DNA from: Rhodocollybia butyracea | Taxonomy: Eukaryota > Basidiomycota > Agaricomycetes > Agaricales > Omphalotaceae | NCBI GenBank assembly: GCA_015501585.1 | Contig: JADNRY010000715.1 | Coordinates: 1 to 29,927 of the forward strand | Reading direction: 5' to 3' | Length of the DNA: 29,927 bases | In this document: positions 1-11,407 of the stretch, one piece after another | Layout of the letters: every line of letters begins with the position of its first letter | Position numbering within the stretch: position 1 is the first letter of the stretch | Program-made: the position numbers and the translations under genes | Notes under the pieces: generated by a model | Database searches by the model: none | Told to the model about the DNA's origin: nothing | Seen by the model: the letters and a program-made list of their open reading frames with translations, nothing else

Positions 1-506
1 TTTGGCCTCAGTTACAACAATCTTTTCTCGAGGTATTTCTCTCATAGGTCCCCTCAAGAACATATGTCCTTGCTTGGCCCTTTATCCGTCTTCTGGATGC
101 ACCTTGTAGGGTTGAGCTTAGCGTTCAAGAAAGAAGGTGCGCATTTGTTTCTAAGGCATTTTGGTTCCTGCTGAGGTGTCTTATGTTCCAAATGGGTGGA
201 GAGCAAGCATCCGTAAGCTTTCATGTCTTTGATTTTGACTTGACTTCAGGCTTACAGAAACTTTCCAGATTTATTTGGTGCGCTAACACTGCTGACCATG
301 GGTTCTACACTTCATCTTTTTAGTTAATTCTATTCATTGTACAATGTAGCTTGCATGCCTAGAAGGTGCCGCAGGTCTTGTACATGCGTTATAAATTTGA
401 GATCGATAATCAGTGTCTCTTCTGTCTCTCCTCTATTTGTAGAAGAATAACTTTTACTGTCATATGAGACCCCATGAGAATGAGCAGAGTGATGATGTAA
501 GGCCCA
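1..506. other. Left edge, no recognised gene; partial open frame at 1-174
   Basis: Frame 1 on the + strand is open from the window edge to a TGA at 172-174 (57 codons). It could be the tail of a gene starting outside the window, but the residues match nothing I recognise and this length can occur by chance. From 175 to 506 I see only AT-rich sequence with stops in all frames. Confidence 0.2.
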
Positions 507-1016
507 CAATGATTGGTACATGCACTCAGAATGATTGTCTAAGGCACTTGAAAGAGTGCCAAGACAGTTGAAATGATTGTTATAAGCACTCAGAATGATT
601 GATGAACAATCCTAATGATTGTCTGAAGACACTGCGACCATTTCCAAAAACATCTTTTAGACTGTCTGACAGTCAATTTAAGTGTTTCATACATCATTTG
701 GAGTGTTTTTGACAATCATTTAGATAGTTCAGAATGCTATAAGAGTGGTTTAGACTATCATATTGAAAGTTAGGACAATCATTGAAAGTAGTTCAGCAAC
801 CTTTAAGAGTGATTTAGACAATCATTAAGATTGGTTCAAACATCAGCATAAAGGTATAAGACAATCCTTTGAGTAAACATGACAATCATAAGATTGGTTC
901 AAACAATCAATAGAAAGTATAAGACAATCTTTTTGATTAGACTGGACAATCATTAAGAATGGTTCAGACATCAATATGAGTGCAAGACAATCATTTAATT
1001 GTGTTTTGGACAATCA
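507..1016. repeat. Interspersed ten-base motif array with an orientation switch
   Basis: The motif AATGATTGTC or a close variant occurs about five times between 507 and 623. From 711 to 1016 the same motif appears about nine times as its reverse complement, GACAATCATT or near variants (for example 711, 774, 817, 881, 945, 986, 1009). Copies are spaced about 20-65 bases apart, often with a second motif resembling AAGATTGGTTCA. The flip lies near 650-700. Dense short subterminal repeats in both orientations are typical of CACTA-like DNA transposon ends, but no terminus is visible here, so the link to the gene downstream is inference. Confidence 0.6.
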
Positions 1017-1536
1017 AATTCATTGTTTTTCCTTCCGTAGTGTATAGTGCAAAACTCATAGCTCTTGACTATCTACTGGTTCACGGTTACCTGTAATCTG
1101 GATGTTCTGGATTTCCTTGTAACTGTGGGCAGTCTTAGCTGAGATTAATGATTAATGGGCACTGGATGCTGGAGCAAAGATGTTGATTCTGAACAAGCTA
1201 CGTATCCTACTTTTGTTACTTTCCTACTGATTGATGTGAAGCGTTTCTTTTGCCAAGCAATTGTGAATTAATGGACATTATTCATCTCTCCTGCTTACAA
1301 CCAATTCACTAGTATATACATGTACAGTGCATTGCCGTCGACACTTCTAATTATTCTATCTATATACTTTGTCTCATGTGTCTGTCAAGAACAACAAAGT
1401 TTGTGACCAAATTTGGAAGTTGCCCTGTTGTCTCACTTTCTTCAACCACTACAATATCCTTCCTATATTATCTTACAGCCAGTAAACATTCCACAACATG
1501 TCTTTTGATATTGCAACAGGTTCTGATTTACAGCTC
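1017..1536. other. Intergenic, probable 5' region of the downstream pseudogene
   Basis: No supported gene. The short open frame around 1376-1633 overlaps the start of the next gene in another frame and has no recognisable features. A 5' exon of the downstream gene could be hidden here. Confidence 0.3.
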
Positions 1537-4500
1537 GCCGCCATGGTGGTGCGCGTGCAGGTGCAGGACGGCCACAGAAACAAGTCGAAGATCATGCCAA
1601 AAAAAAGAAAGAACACAGCTGGGGCACATCTGACTCATCTGCTCATCCACTACTGCCTCCTCGCAGGCTACTGATCAATCAAACAATACTGTTACTCCTA
1701 CTCAGCCTGCTGTATTTTTTGCCCCATGCGTCTCACAGGGAATTTCGTGACCATGCCAGAAAATACAGAATGTAAATGATCTTGTCCGCTCTAGACTTTT
1801 AATCTTCAATTCTTCTTTTTCCAGCATCTTCCAGTGGCCATCCAGGAGTCCTTACAAAGACAGCTTCCAGCAGCTCACAGGTCAAATGAATGAGGTCTTG
1901 GATAATGAGAGTATGCCAATATCAGGATTGAGGAAGGCCGGGTCATTGATGAGAGTATCTCAGATGAGACTGACAACTCAATGGAGGGAAATGCCAAAGT
2001 GGCAGAGGAAGAATCAAAGAGTGCCGAAGCAGCTGAAAATTCTGTCAACTACAGAATATACTTGATTACGGAATGGTCTTGCAAAACAAATTCGCAAGTA
2101 TGGAAAGCAAATGCTATAAAAAAGGCCAATTCTTTGTTTATCACCTCATCCTGTCTTTGCTCTCATAATGCATTGCGCATGTCATTTTTGCCAGACCCGC
2201 TGTGCCTCCGACCTATTTTTGTTTGGCTGCCAGAATATTTACCAGGACGACCAGATTACACAAGTGCAAATGTGGGGGACATTTGACAGGTAATGGTAAG
2301 CTTTGCTATCTTTTAGATTGATTTTAGATGCTCAAATGAACAGGTTATGCTCATATCCGATGGCTCAATGTGTCTGTACACAACAGGTATAGACTACTAT
2401 CTATTTACGAACCGTTTTGTTTGTGATCTGCGGCGCATGAATAGCCCAGGATGTGGTGCAAACTACCAGGGTAGCAATCCACACATCTTGACTCAACTAC
2501 TCGATGGGTTCAAGAGGCCTTTCCTGGTATGTTACTATCTTTTGACAGAAATATTAACATAATATTTTTCTTTCTTTAGCATATCTTACAACTCAAGCAG
2601 CAGTTGATAAGTTAGTCATCGATCAAATGAAACCGTGTTTCACTGGCCGGTTTGGTCAGATCCATTCTCAAAGATGCTCCGGGAGTTACAAATGCTGCAG
2701 CATAGTCGACGAGAGTTGATGTATCTCTCCGCTGCAGCATCTTATGGTCTTGCCGGACCTGATCAAGTCCCTTCATTTCCGGCCTTCGATGATCCTATGA
2801 AGTATGCTGGAAGTGCACCATCAACTCATTTTGTCAAGTGCATTTGGACTGATTACCAGAGCGGAGTAAAAATCTACTTGGATCAAATAATGGCTTCACT
2901 CTCTGGGTTCAAACTTGCCGGAGATCACACTTTTCGAGTTTGTCTTACTACTTGCATTTTTTCACTTAACTAATGTAATTATATTGAACAAATTATGAAA
3001 GCCACAGCGCGTTTGAAGTCAGAGCCTATCTTTGCTACACTTTTTTCCTTAGTTAATGAATGGGAGGAAATCCGGGCCAGTCAATGACTCACAAAGGGAT
3101 TTTTCAGTTCTTCCGGAAATGTTTAAACAAGTCAGTAATGGGTTGAAGAAACATGGTCATCCCCAACATCACTCTACTTCTGTGATAATCCGCCAGGTAT
3201 GTTTATTACAATTATGTGCTCACTTCATTGATTTTCCATATCTATCCAGCTGAGCGTGTGACTGAGTCATTGAAAGACAGGGTCCAACATGTTGCTGTTA
3301 ACCCATTTCACCGTTTTGCATCATTTGAGATCATGTTTACTGAAACAGTTGAGTTCTATAGTGACCCTGTTCTTATCAACAATTCCTGTGAAGCAATTCT
3401 CAAGCTTCTTGATGCACTTCCTCCCTCTGAGACACTCATAGTTGCACTTGCCACATACTCTGATCCTGGGTCTCATGAACTTCTCAGTATACAGCTTTGA
3501 ACAATAGACAAAATTCTCATTTTTGAAGTAAAACTTCTCCCTATACATCCTGACTCTTAAGTCTCATACATATTACACAGATTACTCAAGTTGCATCCAA
3601 TGATGTTCCCTCATGCTCCGAGCACTACTCACATCATCATGCATCATCAAATGTGGCTATCAGGTCTGCAAATCCATGGTAGACATTGGAGTCAGGTTAT
3701 CCATGCCCGAACTTGGTATGATTTCTCATAAACGTGATGGGCCAGTTCTTGACCTTGGAAAACTTGCAAAGGTCAAAGGGACAGTTCAGGATCCAAGTGT
3801 TTCATTCTCGTCTCTCGTGCCTGCTATACTGAAGAAAAGAGTCCTCCTAGTCCTCACCTGAATGGAATAAAACCCTAGCAGCAGAGATTGACTGTGTATG
3901 GCAGATGTACTTGTCATTATCTCAGTGTGGTTCTGTGGCTTACCGCTTCAACCATCCAAAGTACAGGTAAATCAGCTAGTAACACTTGTCGTTTCACGCA
4001 AAGAAATTGCTGGGGGTATAATTTCTCAGCCCGATGGTTTCATTGATGCAGTCACAGATGAGAACGGGACTCAAGTGCGGCTCAATATCACTCCTGCATA
4101 TTCTCTGATCCAGATCCAAAAAGTCCTTGTTTCCGGAGTTCTTGTCAAAAAAAACACTTGCAAACTATGGAATGGATCTTTGAACATGGCAGTAAGGCAG
4201 TTGTTCAGACTCACACTTTGCAAACTTGATCTGCTATCCCACCAGTTCCTTGGGATCCTCTTTCCTCATTGTTCCTTGGTATTCCTGTGCCTTCACCATC
4301 TTTTCCCAATACTTCCAAAACAACACTCTTGATTGGTCCTTCTCCTGATCTCACAAGCATCCAAAATCTCTCAGATGAAGAGGATAGCACAGACACTCAA
4401 TCAGAGGATGGGTCCAATGATGATCAGGATGTGAGTTTTTCTTATAGGTTCTGGTTTATCATTAATTTTCTATTAATAGCCTACCGGATTTGATGAAGAT

Positions 4501-5299
4501 AGTGCTGATGAAAACCTAGAGGACCTCTCAGCTAACTCTATTCAAGATGCTTGGAGTTTATTAATACAAGGGGATGGGTTGGATTCATCAACGTTTCCCT
4601 CTCGCGTGTTTGATGATGCATTTCACTTCATGGACCGTCTTCTCAGAACGCTACCTAAAAAGCACTCAGCCTTCAAGGAGTTTTCTCACCAATTTAGTGA
4701 GACTATCTTTATCTGTGATGTTCAAGATACAAAGGCTGTCAAAGCTGTTCTCGAGTAAAAAGGCATGTCTTGGAATTTTGTAATTCACTCCAGGAAGCCA
4801 TGGATCAATTGTCATATTCGACGGTATATCCCAGAACCCTCAAAGCTGGAAGCAGATCTTGGGAAGCTATTCAATAGCTTCAAGAATGTTGTCTGCAGCA
4901 CTGACCGCAAGAAGGGACAAGGTTGATTTTTTTCCAAAGAGTCCATCAAAGTCTCGGAATCACTCTTGGAAACTGTTCACCGTGGTTTTCTCTCCGACCT
5001 TCCTGGTATCTCACTATACTACATCATTGGCTGGGACCGTGATAATTTACCACTCTATCGTACCATTGGAGGAACAAATTCTATTGAAGGAGGAGTTCAT
5101 ATGCTCATCCGTCGTATCTTTGGCTCTTTGAGAGCATCACCAGAACTAGCCGTGTCTCTTCTTAGCAACTGGATTGTGCGTCAAAATCAATGTTTGAGTT
5201 ATTTTTTATTACTTTACCTGCATACTTAAAGTTACTAGGTCGGGCACTTCAATCGTACTGCCAAGAAATGGGTAAATCATTTTGACATTTGGATTAGAG
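1537..5299 (+). pseudogene. DUF6729 / 3'-5' exonuclease-like repetitive fungal protein, decayed and 3'-truncated
   Basis: Read across frames, this follows the order of a multicopy Agaricomycete family. First comes a basic Gly-rich segment (RRHGGARAGAGRPQK, about 1537-1580). Next is a cysteine-rich zinc-binding-like region (KCKCGGHLTG near 2260, then CDLRRMNSPGCGANYQ). A RELQMLQHSRRELMYL block follows near 2680, then an ATLFSLVNEWEEIRA block near 3030. An exonuclease-like middle (about 3650-3960) and a C-terminal part with GTNSIEGGVHMLIRR and VGHFNRTAKKW complete it. Plausible introns are 2527-2579, 4431-4479 and 5176-5238. It is broken: frames shift near 2365, 2680, 3090 and elsewhere, and in-frame stops lie at 4756-4758 and 4924-4926. 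Coding ends abruptly at about 5299, where MITE-like DNA begins. Family assignment is from memory of conserved blocks; biological role is unknown. Confidence 0.72.
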
Positions 5300-5520
5300 A
5301 TGTCCACGAGTCCGGATCCAAGTATACTTGGATCCGGAGCACAAGTATACTTGGATCCGGAGCACAAGTACTTGTGGCCTAAAAGGCCTGACTCGTGGGA
5401 AACGGGTCACTGACTCGCAAGTATTACTTGTGGATCCACACACTAATCAAGTAGTTAAAGCCCTACAAGACCCTCCCTTCCCTTCGGTCAGAGTCGGGGA
5501 AGCTACACGTCAGAGCTCTG
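5300..5520. mobile_element. MITE-like GGATCC-rich element fragment
   Basis: Begins GATGTCCACGAGTCCGGATC, closely related to the end of the MITE at 15513. It holds two tandem copies of a 23-base palindromic unit (AAGTATACTTGGATCC core, 5319-5364), then ACTCGTGGGAAACGGGTCA, also shared in type with that family. The junction at about 5299 interrupts the coding frame of the upstream pseudogene. The right boundary is not clear. Confidence 0.5.
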
Positions 5521-5828
5521 CACGTAGTTGAAATTCAAAGACCAGTCAATACCTACAACGAGAATTTCTGCGTAAATCCGACAAATCTGTGATGACACAG
5601 ATGCCTCCCAACTTTCACAGGTAATTGTCGTTTTTTCTGAGTTTTTTCTGATGCAATTTCTGTACTATATGAGAATTTCTGAGAATTTCTGATAATCTAC
5701 AGAATACCTAGCTTTCTACTACTAGTACCAATGCACGTTGCATACATTCTACTACTACTACCAATACACGTTCCAAACGCCCTACGATACTACCCTGCAC
5801 CGCGATCCAACCGGTTTATGCGAGAATA
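5521..5828. other. Non-coding flank with two short local repeats
   Basis: No gene. GAGAATTTCT recurs around 5560-5690, and a 33-base unit (TTCTACTACTA...CACGTT) is repeated twice at about 5714-5779. The segment ends with ATA at 5826-5828, the left copy of a putative target-site duplication. Confidence 0.4.
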
Positions 5829-7307
5829 CACTGGATGCATGTTCACGTGATTTGCCATGATATATGTTGAACAAATGTGAAAATCTCACCAAGTGGGATT
5901 CACATATTTTCTAATGCTTTCATTGAAAACATTGTAAAATCATGTTAAAGCTGAGACATATAGATTTACAATCAAATATGTATAAGGGGCAAAAGTCATC
6001 CTGAACATATGGTGGAAACATAGTGCTTCCAGTCAATATATAATGCTTATATATCCCTCATTCCTGGTGCTACATACAAAAGACATACAGAAACATTATT
6101 CAAAACATCTGCTATAATTTTGCTGAACTTATGAGAAGCCACTTTTTGGTTTCTTCTTTATAAGGAGCAAGAATTATGAAATATGTATGCTGAGCAAACA
6201 TATATAAATAATGCATATATGTTTTTCTATTAATTGTAAGATGTATGGAAAAGTTATGCAAAATGTCTGCTATAAATTTTGCTGAACTTATGAGAAGTAG
6301 ATTTTTGATTTTTTACATATAATGTGCCATAATTGTGAGATATATATGTTTAGCAAAGGTAGATATCTAGCTCCTATATGTCATTCATTGCTTGTAATAT
6401 ATATAAGCAACATGCAAAAAAGTAATGGTATATAATATATGCTATAATTTTGTTCAAGTTATACTCCAGTTTTTTACCTATAATGAGCCATAATCATGCA
6501 AACATATCTTCATTATTAATTGCAGAACATGGAGAATATATGCTGGAATTACACTAAAGATAAATAATGTTTCACATAATTTTATGAATCTTCAGTAATG
6601 CAATGCTGATACTACAAAATGCTGGTTTATGTAAGTTATGCTATGAATAATAAAACTATAATGAGTATATGAAAAGTGAATGTCCCTGTTTATCCATTGC
6701 AGATGTTGCAGGTTTTAGTAAAGATATATAGAAAGTATGAGGTATGTCATTAGCATAATATGAATGTCATGATTACTGACATACAGTGAATAAATGTATG
6801 AACTATTGTACCTATTTGGTGCCTATAAGTTTCTTATCTGTTTGGAATGAAGATGCACCATTATTGAAAAAAACATGCAGCTCAAACACTAGAAATAGTG
6901 AAAGAGTTATGTTAAGCTATGGTATAGGGCAGCACAAAGGCATCAAGATGATTTTGATGGATTATGACAACTGCACTTTCAGGTGTATTGATCATTATTT
7001 CATGACATTTGAATGAACAGACAGAAAACATACAAAGAGCAAATGTGGATGTTTATGAGAAGTTTGAATAGCTAATGATGTCAAGATTGTTCACCTGGGG
7101 TCTAATATTGGAGAAGTAAGACTTATGGAAACAAGAGGGATATATCATGGAGAATATTTAAAGGCATATCAAAATAATAAGAAAGAGCATGTATAGAAAA
7201 TGGGAAATGAATGTGAAAAGTTTGAGAAGATAAATAGAAATAGGATGGTTATAAGATTGAAGTGAAACAAGAATATTAGGTTGAAGTAAAAGATAGTCAA
7301 GACTACA

Positions 7308-9120
7308 AAGAGGGTACAGATAGTCTATGGATAGGCTACACAAAGGGCACAGATAGGCAATGCTGAGGCTACAAATAGGCTACAGCCTATAGGCAACACT
7401 AAGGCTATGAGTAGGCTATGGATAGGCTACATGAAGGGTACAGATAGGCTACAAATAGAGTACAAGTAGGCAACATCAGGGGTACAGATCATAGGCCATG
7501 GAAGGGATACAGATAGGCTACTCTCAGGCTACAGATAGGTTACATCAAGGGCACAGGTAGGCTACAGATAGGCTACAGATAGATTACAAGTAGGCAACAC
7601 CAGGGCTACACATAAGCTATGGATGGGTGACAGATAGGCTACTCAAAGGCAACAAATATGCAACAGATAGGTGACACCAAGGCTATAAATAGACTATAGA
7701 TAGGCTACAGATAGGTTACAAGTAGGCATCACCAAGGCTACAAATAGGCTATAGATGGGTTACAGATAGATTACAAGTAGGCAAGACCAGGGGTACATTG
7801 AAGTGTGCCATGGATGGGCTACAGGAAAGCTACTCCAAGGCCACAAATAAGCAATAAATAGGTTACACCAAGGCTACAAATAGACTATAGATAGGCTACA
7901 GATAGATTACAAGGAGGCAACACCAAGGGTACAAATAGTCTATGGAAGGTCTACAGATAGGCTACTCTAAGGCTACAAATAGGCTGCAGATAGACTACAG
8001 ATAGATTACAAGGAGGCAACACCAAAGCTACAAATAGGCTATAGATAGGCTCTGGCAGATAGATTCCAAGTAGGCAACACCAGGGCTACACATAATCTAT
8101 GGATAGGTAGATAGGCTACTCCAAGGCTTCAAATATGCAACAGACAGGTGACACCAAGGCTACAAATAGACTATAGATTGGCAAGGCTATGAGTAGGGTA
8201 TAAATAGGCTACATGAAGGGTACAGATAGGCTACAAATATGCTATGGATGGTCTACAGATAGGCTACTCTGAGGCTACAAATATGTTACAGATAGACTAC
8301 AGATTGATTACCCCAGGCAATACCAAGGCAATGATTAGGCTATAGATAGGCTGCAGATAGATTACAAGTGGGCAACACCAGGGGTACAAATAGGCTATGG
8401 ATGGGCTACAGATAGGCTACAACAAGGCTACAGATGGACTATAGATAGACCACAGATAGATTACTACAAGTAGGCAGCACCAGGGGTGCAGATAGGGTAT
8501 GGAGGGGCTACAGAGAGGCTACTGATAAAGGGTTCAAAGACTACAAATAGATTACAAGCAGGAAACACAAGGAGGATGGTCTACAAATAGGCAACAGATA
8601 GGTTACACCAAGGCTACAGATAGGCTTCAGATAGGCTACTAGGGATGGACACGAGTCCAGATCCCGGTAAACCCGGACCTGCTGCACAGGTACCTGCACC
8701 CAAAAAAAACAACCTGTGACCTGACCCGGACCCGTGGGAAACGGGTATTTGGATCCGCTGGATCCGGGCCATGCAGGTCAACCTGCAGGTATTTGTAGGT
8801 ATTTGTACTTAAAATATACTACTTTATAGGTCTGAAAATCCCCAAGGGCTGACCTGTGACCTGACCCGCACCTGTGGGAACAGGTACCTGGATCAGCCAG
8901 ATCCAGGTCAGGCGGGTATTTCCACAGGTTAAACCAAGTGGGTCACCTGTAAAGAGCTGGACTTTTATAGGCTACAGATAGATTAAAAGTAGGCAACACC
9001 CGGGGCACAGATAGGCTATGGATGGGCTACAGATATGCTACTCAGAGGCTACAAATAGGCTACAGATAGATTACGTCAAGGGTACAGCTAGGCTACAGAT
9101 AGACTACAGATAGATTACAA
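7308..9120 (+). repeat. Degenerate GGCTACAGATAG array, left arm
   Basis: Units of about 11-13 bases (GGCTACAGATAG, GGCTACAAATAG, GGCTATGGATGG, GATTACAAGTAGGCAACACC) follow each other for 1.8 kb. They group into a loose higher-order period of about 60-130 bases, marked by AAGTAGGCAACACCA-type copies near 7457, 7587, 7718, 7773, 8068, 8361 and 8976. Interrupted by the MITE at 8641-8967. No long open frame runs through it. Confidence 0.8.
8641..8967 (+). mobile_element. MITE copy in left arm, 3' end damaged
   Basis: Starts GGGATGGACACGAGTC like the MITE at 15513. It contains the same internal blocks: two copies of ACCTGTGACCTGACC, and TCCCCAAGGGCTGACC. It ends AAAGAGCTGGACTTTTATAGG and lacks the terminal CTCATGTCCATC of the 15513 copy, so its right terminal inverted repeat is deleted. 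ATAGGCTA flanks both sides, but this motif is part of the surrounding array and is weak evidence of a target duplication. Confidence 0.75.
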
Positions 9121-9140
9121 GCTGCTGCAACAAGCAGGCA

Positions 9141-9255
9141 TGGCGGCCTCTGAGCATAATGCTCAAGAAAAACAATGCATAACACCTTGACCCCCGCAAG
9201 TGTATGGTCATAATCATAGAGTAGCCTATCTGTAGCCTGTCCATATCTATAGTCT
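9141..9255. other. Innermost asymmetric spacer segment
   Basis: 9141-9216 is unique sequence with no partner in the right arm. 9217-9255 is array sequence in the right-arm orientation and ends TCTATAGTCT, the left copy of a ten-base direct repeat. Confidence 0.5.
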
Positions 9256-9450
9256 TGTAACACCTCCGCCTCTCCATAATCACCACTGACTGTATCTCAC
9301 AGTATGTAACTCAGTGGTAACAATGATAAATTAATAGAGACTATAGAGCGAGCCTTTCTGTTTGTTAAAACCGCTAGGCAAAGAATATATACTCAAACAA
9401 CTAGGCTCAAGGACAGTCAGTAACTAGTTTGTAATCACAGAAGTTATTAT

Positions 9451-9760
9451 TTGGAGATAGCTTGACAAATAATAATATGGTTACCTTGAGAAATAGCTTA
9501 ATAAGTAGTAATATGGATCAGAACTAATACTCGGAGATGGCTCAACAAGTAGTAGTGTGTGTGGTGTCTAGTACTCGGAGATAGCTCAACAAGTAGTAGT
9601 GAGTGTGGTGTCTAATACTCAGAGATAGCTCAACAAGTAATAGGAAGTTACAACTTGGAGATAGCTCAACAAGTGGCAATTAAAGAGGTATTCACTAGGA
9701 GATAGCTCAACAGGTAAATATTAGTAGATACAACTTGGAGATAGCTCAACAAGATACAAT
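9451..9760 (-). repeat. Eight tandem copies of a 36-44 base unit
   Basis: The core GGAGATAGCTCAACAAGTAG starts near 9453, 9490, 9533, 9577, 9621, 9657, 9698 and 9737, giving periods of 36-44 bases. The fourth and fifth copies are the most alike. Imperfect units and short variable linkers in a retroelement remnant make this an LTR-internal minisatellite, not a CRISPR. Confidence 0.75.
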
Positions 9761-9917
9761 GAGTTGGTCTGGTGATTCACACAAGTGATAACAGCAAACA
9801 AGTGGGGGTTGGATTCAAAAAAAAAATACATCTACCTTACATTGGTAAATCAAGCCTTCTTATATACTGTTTAATATGTAGTATAGTTTTGAGTCATAAC
9901 TGCAGAAATGCTGTGGA

Positions 9918-10106
9918 TCAGTCAGCCTGACCGCAGAATGCTGTGCAAGTTCTGGTTCTGTTAGCCCTGTTTTTGCCCTTTCCCTTCCATACCACTGCCC
10001 TTGGCCACTTCCTTGCCATATCCCCTGGCTTGCCACAGTTGTGGCAGGTGAAGGGTTGTCTGTCCTCAGGTCGGAACAATGGGTTCATGGATGTATGTGC
10101 AGCCAT
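9918..10106 (-). pseudogene. Gag-type CCHC zinc-knuckle fragment, ligands mutated
   Basis: A 62-codon frame opens at ATG 10106. Residues about 20-34 read CHNCGKPGDMARKWP, matching the C-X2-C-X4-H-X4-C retroviral-type zinc knuckle of retrotransposon Gag proteins (nucleic-acid binding). The histidine ligand is aspartate and the last cysteine is tryptophan, so zinc binding should be lost. A basic tail (KGKGKNRANRTR) follows. The preceding FRPEDRQPFT fits the usual Gag linker. Upstream Gag and all of Pol are absent. Confidence 0.6.
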
Positions 10107-10348
10107 GAGTGCTCTATAGTCTATTTGTAACCTATCTGTTGCCTATTTGTGGCCTCGGAGTAGCCTGTGTGTACCCCTGGGCCCTGGTGTTGCTTACTTG
10201 CAATCTATCTGTAGCCTATCTATAGCCTATTTGTAGCCTTAGTGTTGCCTGCTTGTAATCTATCTGTAGCCTGTCTGTACCCTTGATGTGACCAATCTGT
10301 TGTCTATTTGTAACCTCACAGTAGCCTATCTGTAGCCTATCTATAGCT

Positions 10349-10450
10349 AAGGATGGACATGAGTCTAGGTCCTAACAGGTGACCCATGGATTCAACACAT
10401 GGGAATGCCTGTCTGACCTGGATCCAGAGGATCCAGGTACCCATTCCCAT
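10349..10450 (+). mobile_element. Internally deleted MITE relative in the spacer
   Basis: AAGGATGGACATGAGTCTAGG matches the MITE start. After about 20 bases it jumps to a segment with GGATCCAGAGGATCC and CATTCCCATG, resembling inner parts of the family. About 100 bases remain. It has no mirrored partner in the left arm. Confidence 0.5.
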
Positions 10451-11081
10451 GTAGCCTATTTGTAGCTCTGATGTTGCCTACTTGTAACCTATCTGTAGCT
10501 TTTGTGATGCCTGCTTGTAATCTATCTGTAGTCTATCTGTAGCCTAGCTGTACCCTTGATGTAACCTATCTGTAGCCTATCTGTAGCCTATTTGTAGCCT
10601 TGGAGTAGCCTATCTGTAGCCCATCCATAGCCTATCTGTGCCCCTGGTGTTGCCTACTTGTAATCTATCTGTAGCCTATCTGTAATATATTTTTAGCCTT
10701 GGTGCAACCTATTTGTTGCCTATTTGTCACCTTGGAGTAGCATATCTGTAGACCATGCATAGCCTATATGTACCTTTGGTGTTGCCTACTTGTATTTCAT
10801 CTGTAGCCTATGTATAGCATATTTATAGCCTTGGTGTTGCCTGCTTGTAATCTATCTATTTGTAGCCTTGGAGTTGCCTACTTGTAACCTATCTGTAGCC
10901 TTTGTGTTGCCTGCTTGTTGCAGCAGCTTGTAATCTATCTGTAGTCTATCTGTAGCCTAGCTGTACCCTTGACGTAATCTATCTGTAGCCTATTTGTAGC
11001 CTCTGAGTAGCATATCTGTAGCCCATCCATAGCCTATCTGTGCCCCGGGTGTTGCCTACTTTTAATCTATCTGTAGCCTAT

Positions 11082-11407
11082 AAAAGTCCAGCTCTTTACA
11101 GGTGACCCACTTGGTTTAACCTGTGGAAATACCCGCCTGACCTGGATCTGGCTGATCCAGGTACCTGTTCCCACAGGTGCGGGTCAGGTCACAGGTCAGC
11201 CCTTGGGGATTTTCAGACCTATAAAGTAGTATATTTTAAGTACAAATACCTACAAATACCTGCAGGTTGACCTGCATGGCCCGGATCCAGCGGATCCAAA
11301 TACCCGTTTCCCACGGGTCCGGGTCAGGTCACAGGTTGTTTTTTTTGGGTGCAGGTACCTGTGCAGCAGGTCCGGGTTTACCGGGATCTGGACTCGTGTC
11401 CATCCCT
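11082..11407 (-). mobile_element. MITE copy in right arm, mirror image of the left-arm copy
   Basis: Reverse complement of 8641-8967, including the same missing 3' terminal inverted repeat. It is therefore part of the arm duplication or homogenisation and not an independent insertion. Confidence 0.75.

Larger units (their letters stand above)
5829..9140 (+). repeat. Left arm of the giant inverted repeat
   Basis: Pairs with 10908-14573. A 61-codon open frame at 7158-7343 (minus) is identical to one at 13064-13249 (plus), which fixes the register there. The innermost match is 9121-9140 with 10908-10927. The arm contains the AT-rich outer part (5829-7300), array sequence and a MITE copy. The open frame at 6786-7016 looks like chance within AT-rich DNA. 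Confidence 0.85.
9256..10112 (-). mobile_element. Retroelement remnant inserted in the array
   Basis: This non-array block is flanked by the ten-base direct repeat TCTATAGTCT (9246-9255 and 10113-10122). On the minus strand it reads a Gag zinc-knuckle fragment (10106-9918), then a TATA-like TATATAAG (9862-9869), then a repeat-rich region ending GGTGTTACA at 9256. That ending, and the TGTAACACC on the plus side, look like an LTR terminus. No pol region is visible. The flanking repeat could also be an array motif, so the target duplication is tentative. Confidence 0.5.

Noticed and set aside
1376..1633. An 85-codon + frame
   Set aside because: It overlaps, in another frame, the Gly/Arg-rich N-terminus of the DUF6729-type pseudogene and has no recognisable content.
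7158..7343. A 61-codon hydrophobic frame, identical to one at 13064-13249
   Set aside because: The identity is simply the two arms of the palindrome; the frame lies in AT-rich low-complexity DNA at the array border and has no protein features.
9451..9760. Regularly spaced repeats resembling a CRISPR array
   Set aside because: The repeats are imperfect, spacing varies from 36 to 44 bases, the linkers are mostly repeated too, the context is a eukaryotic retroelement remnant, and there are no cas genes.
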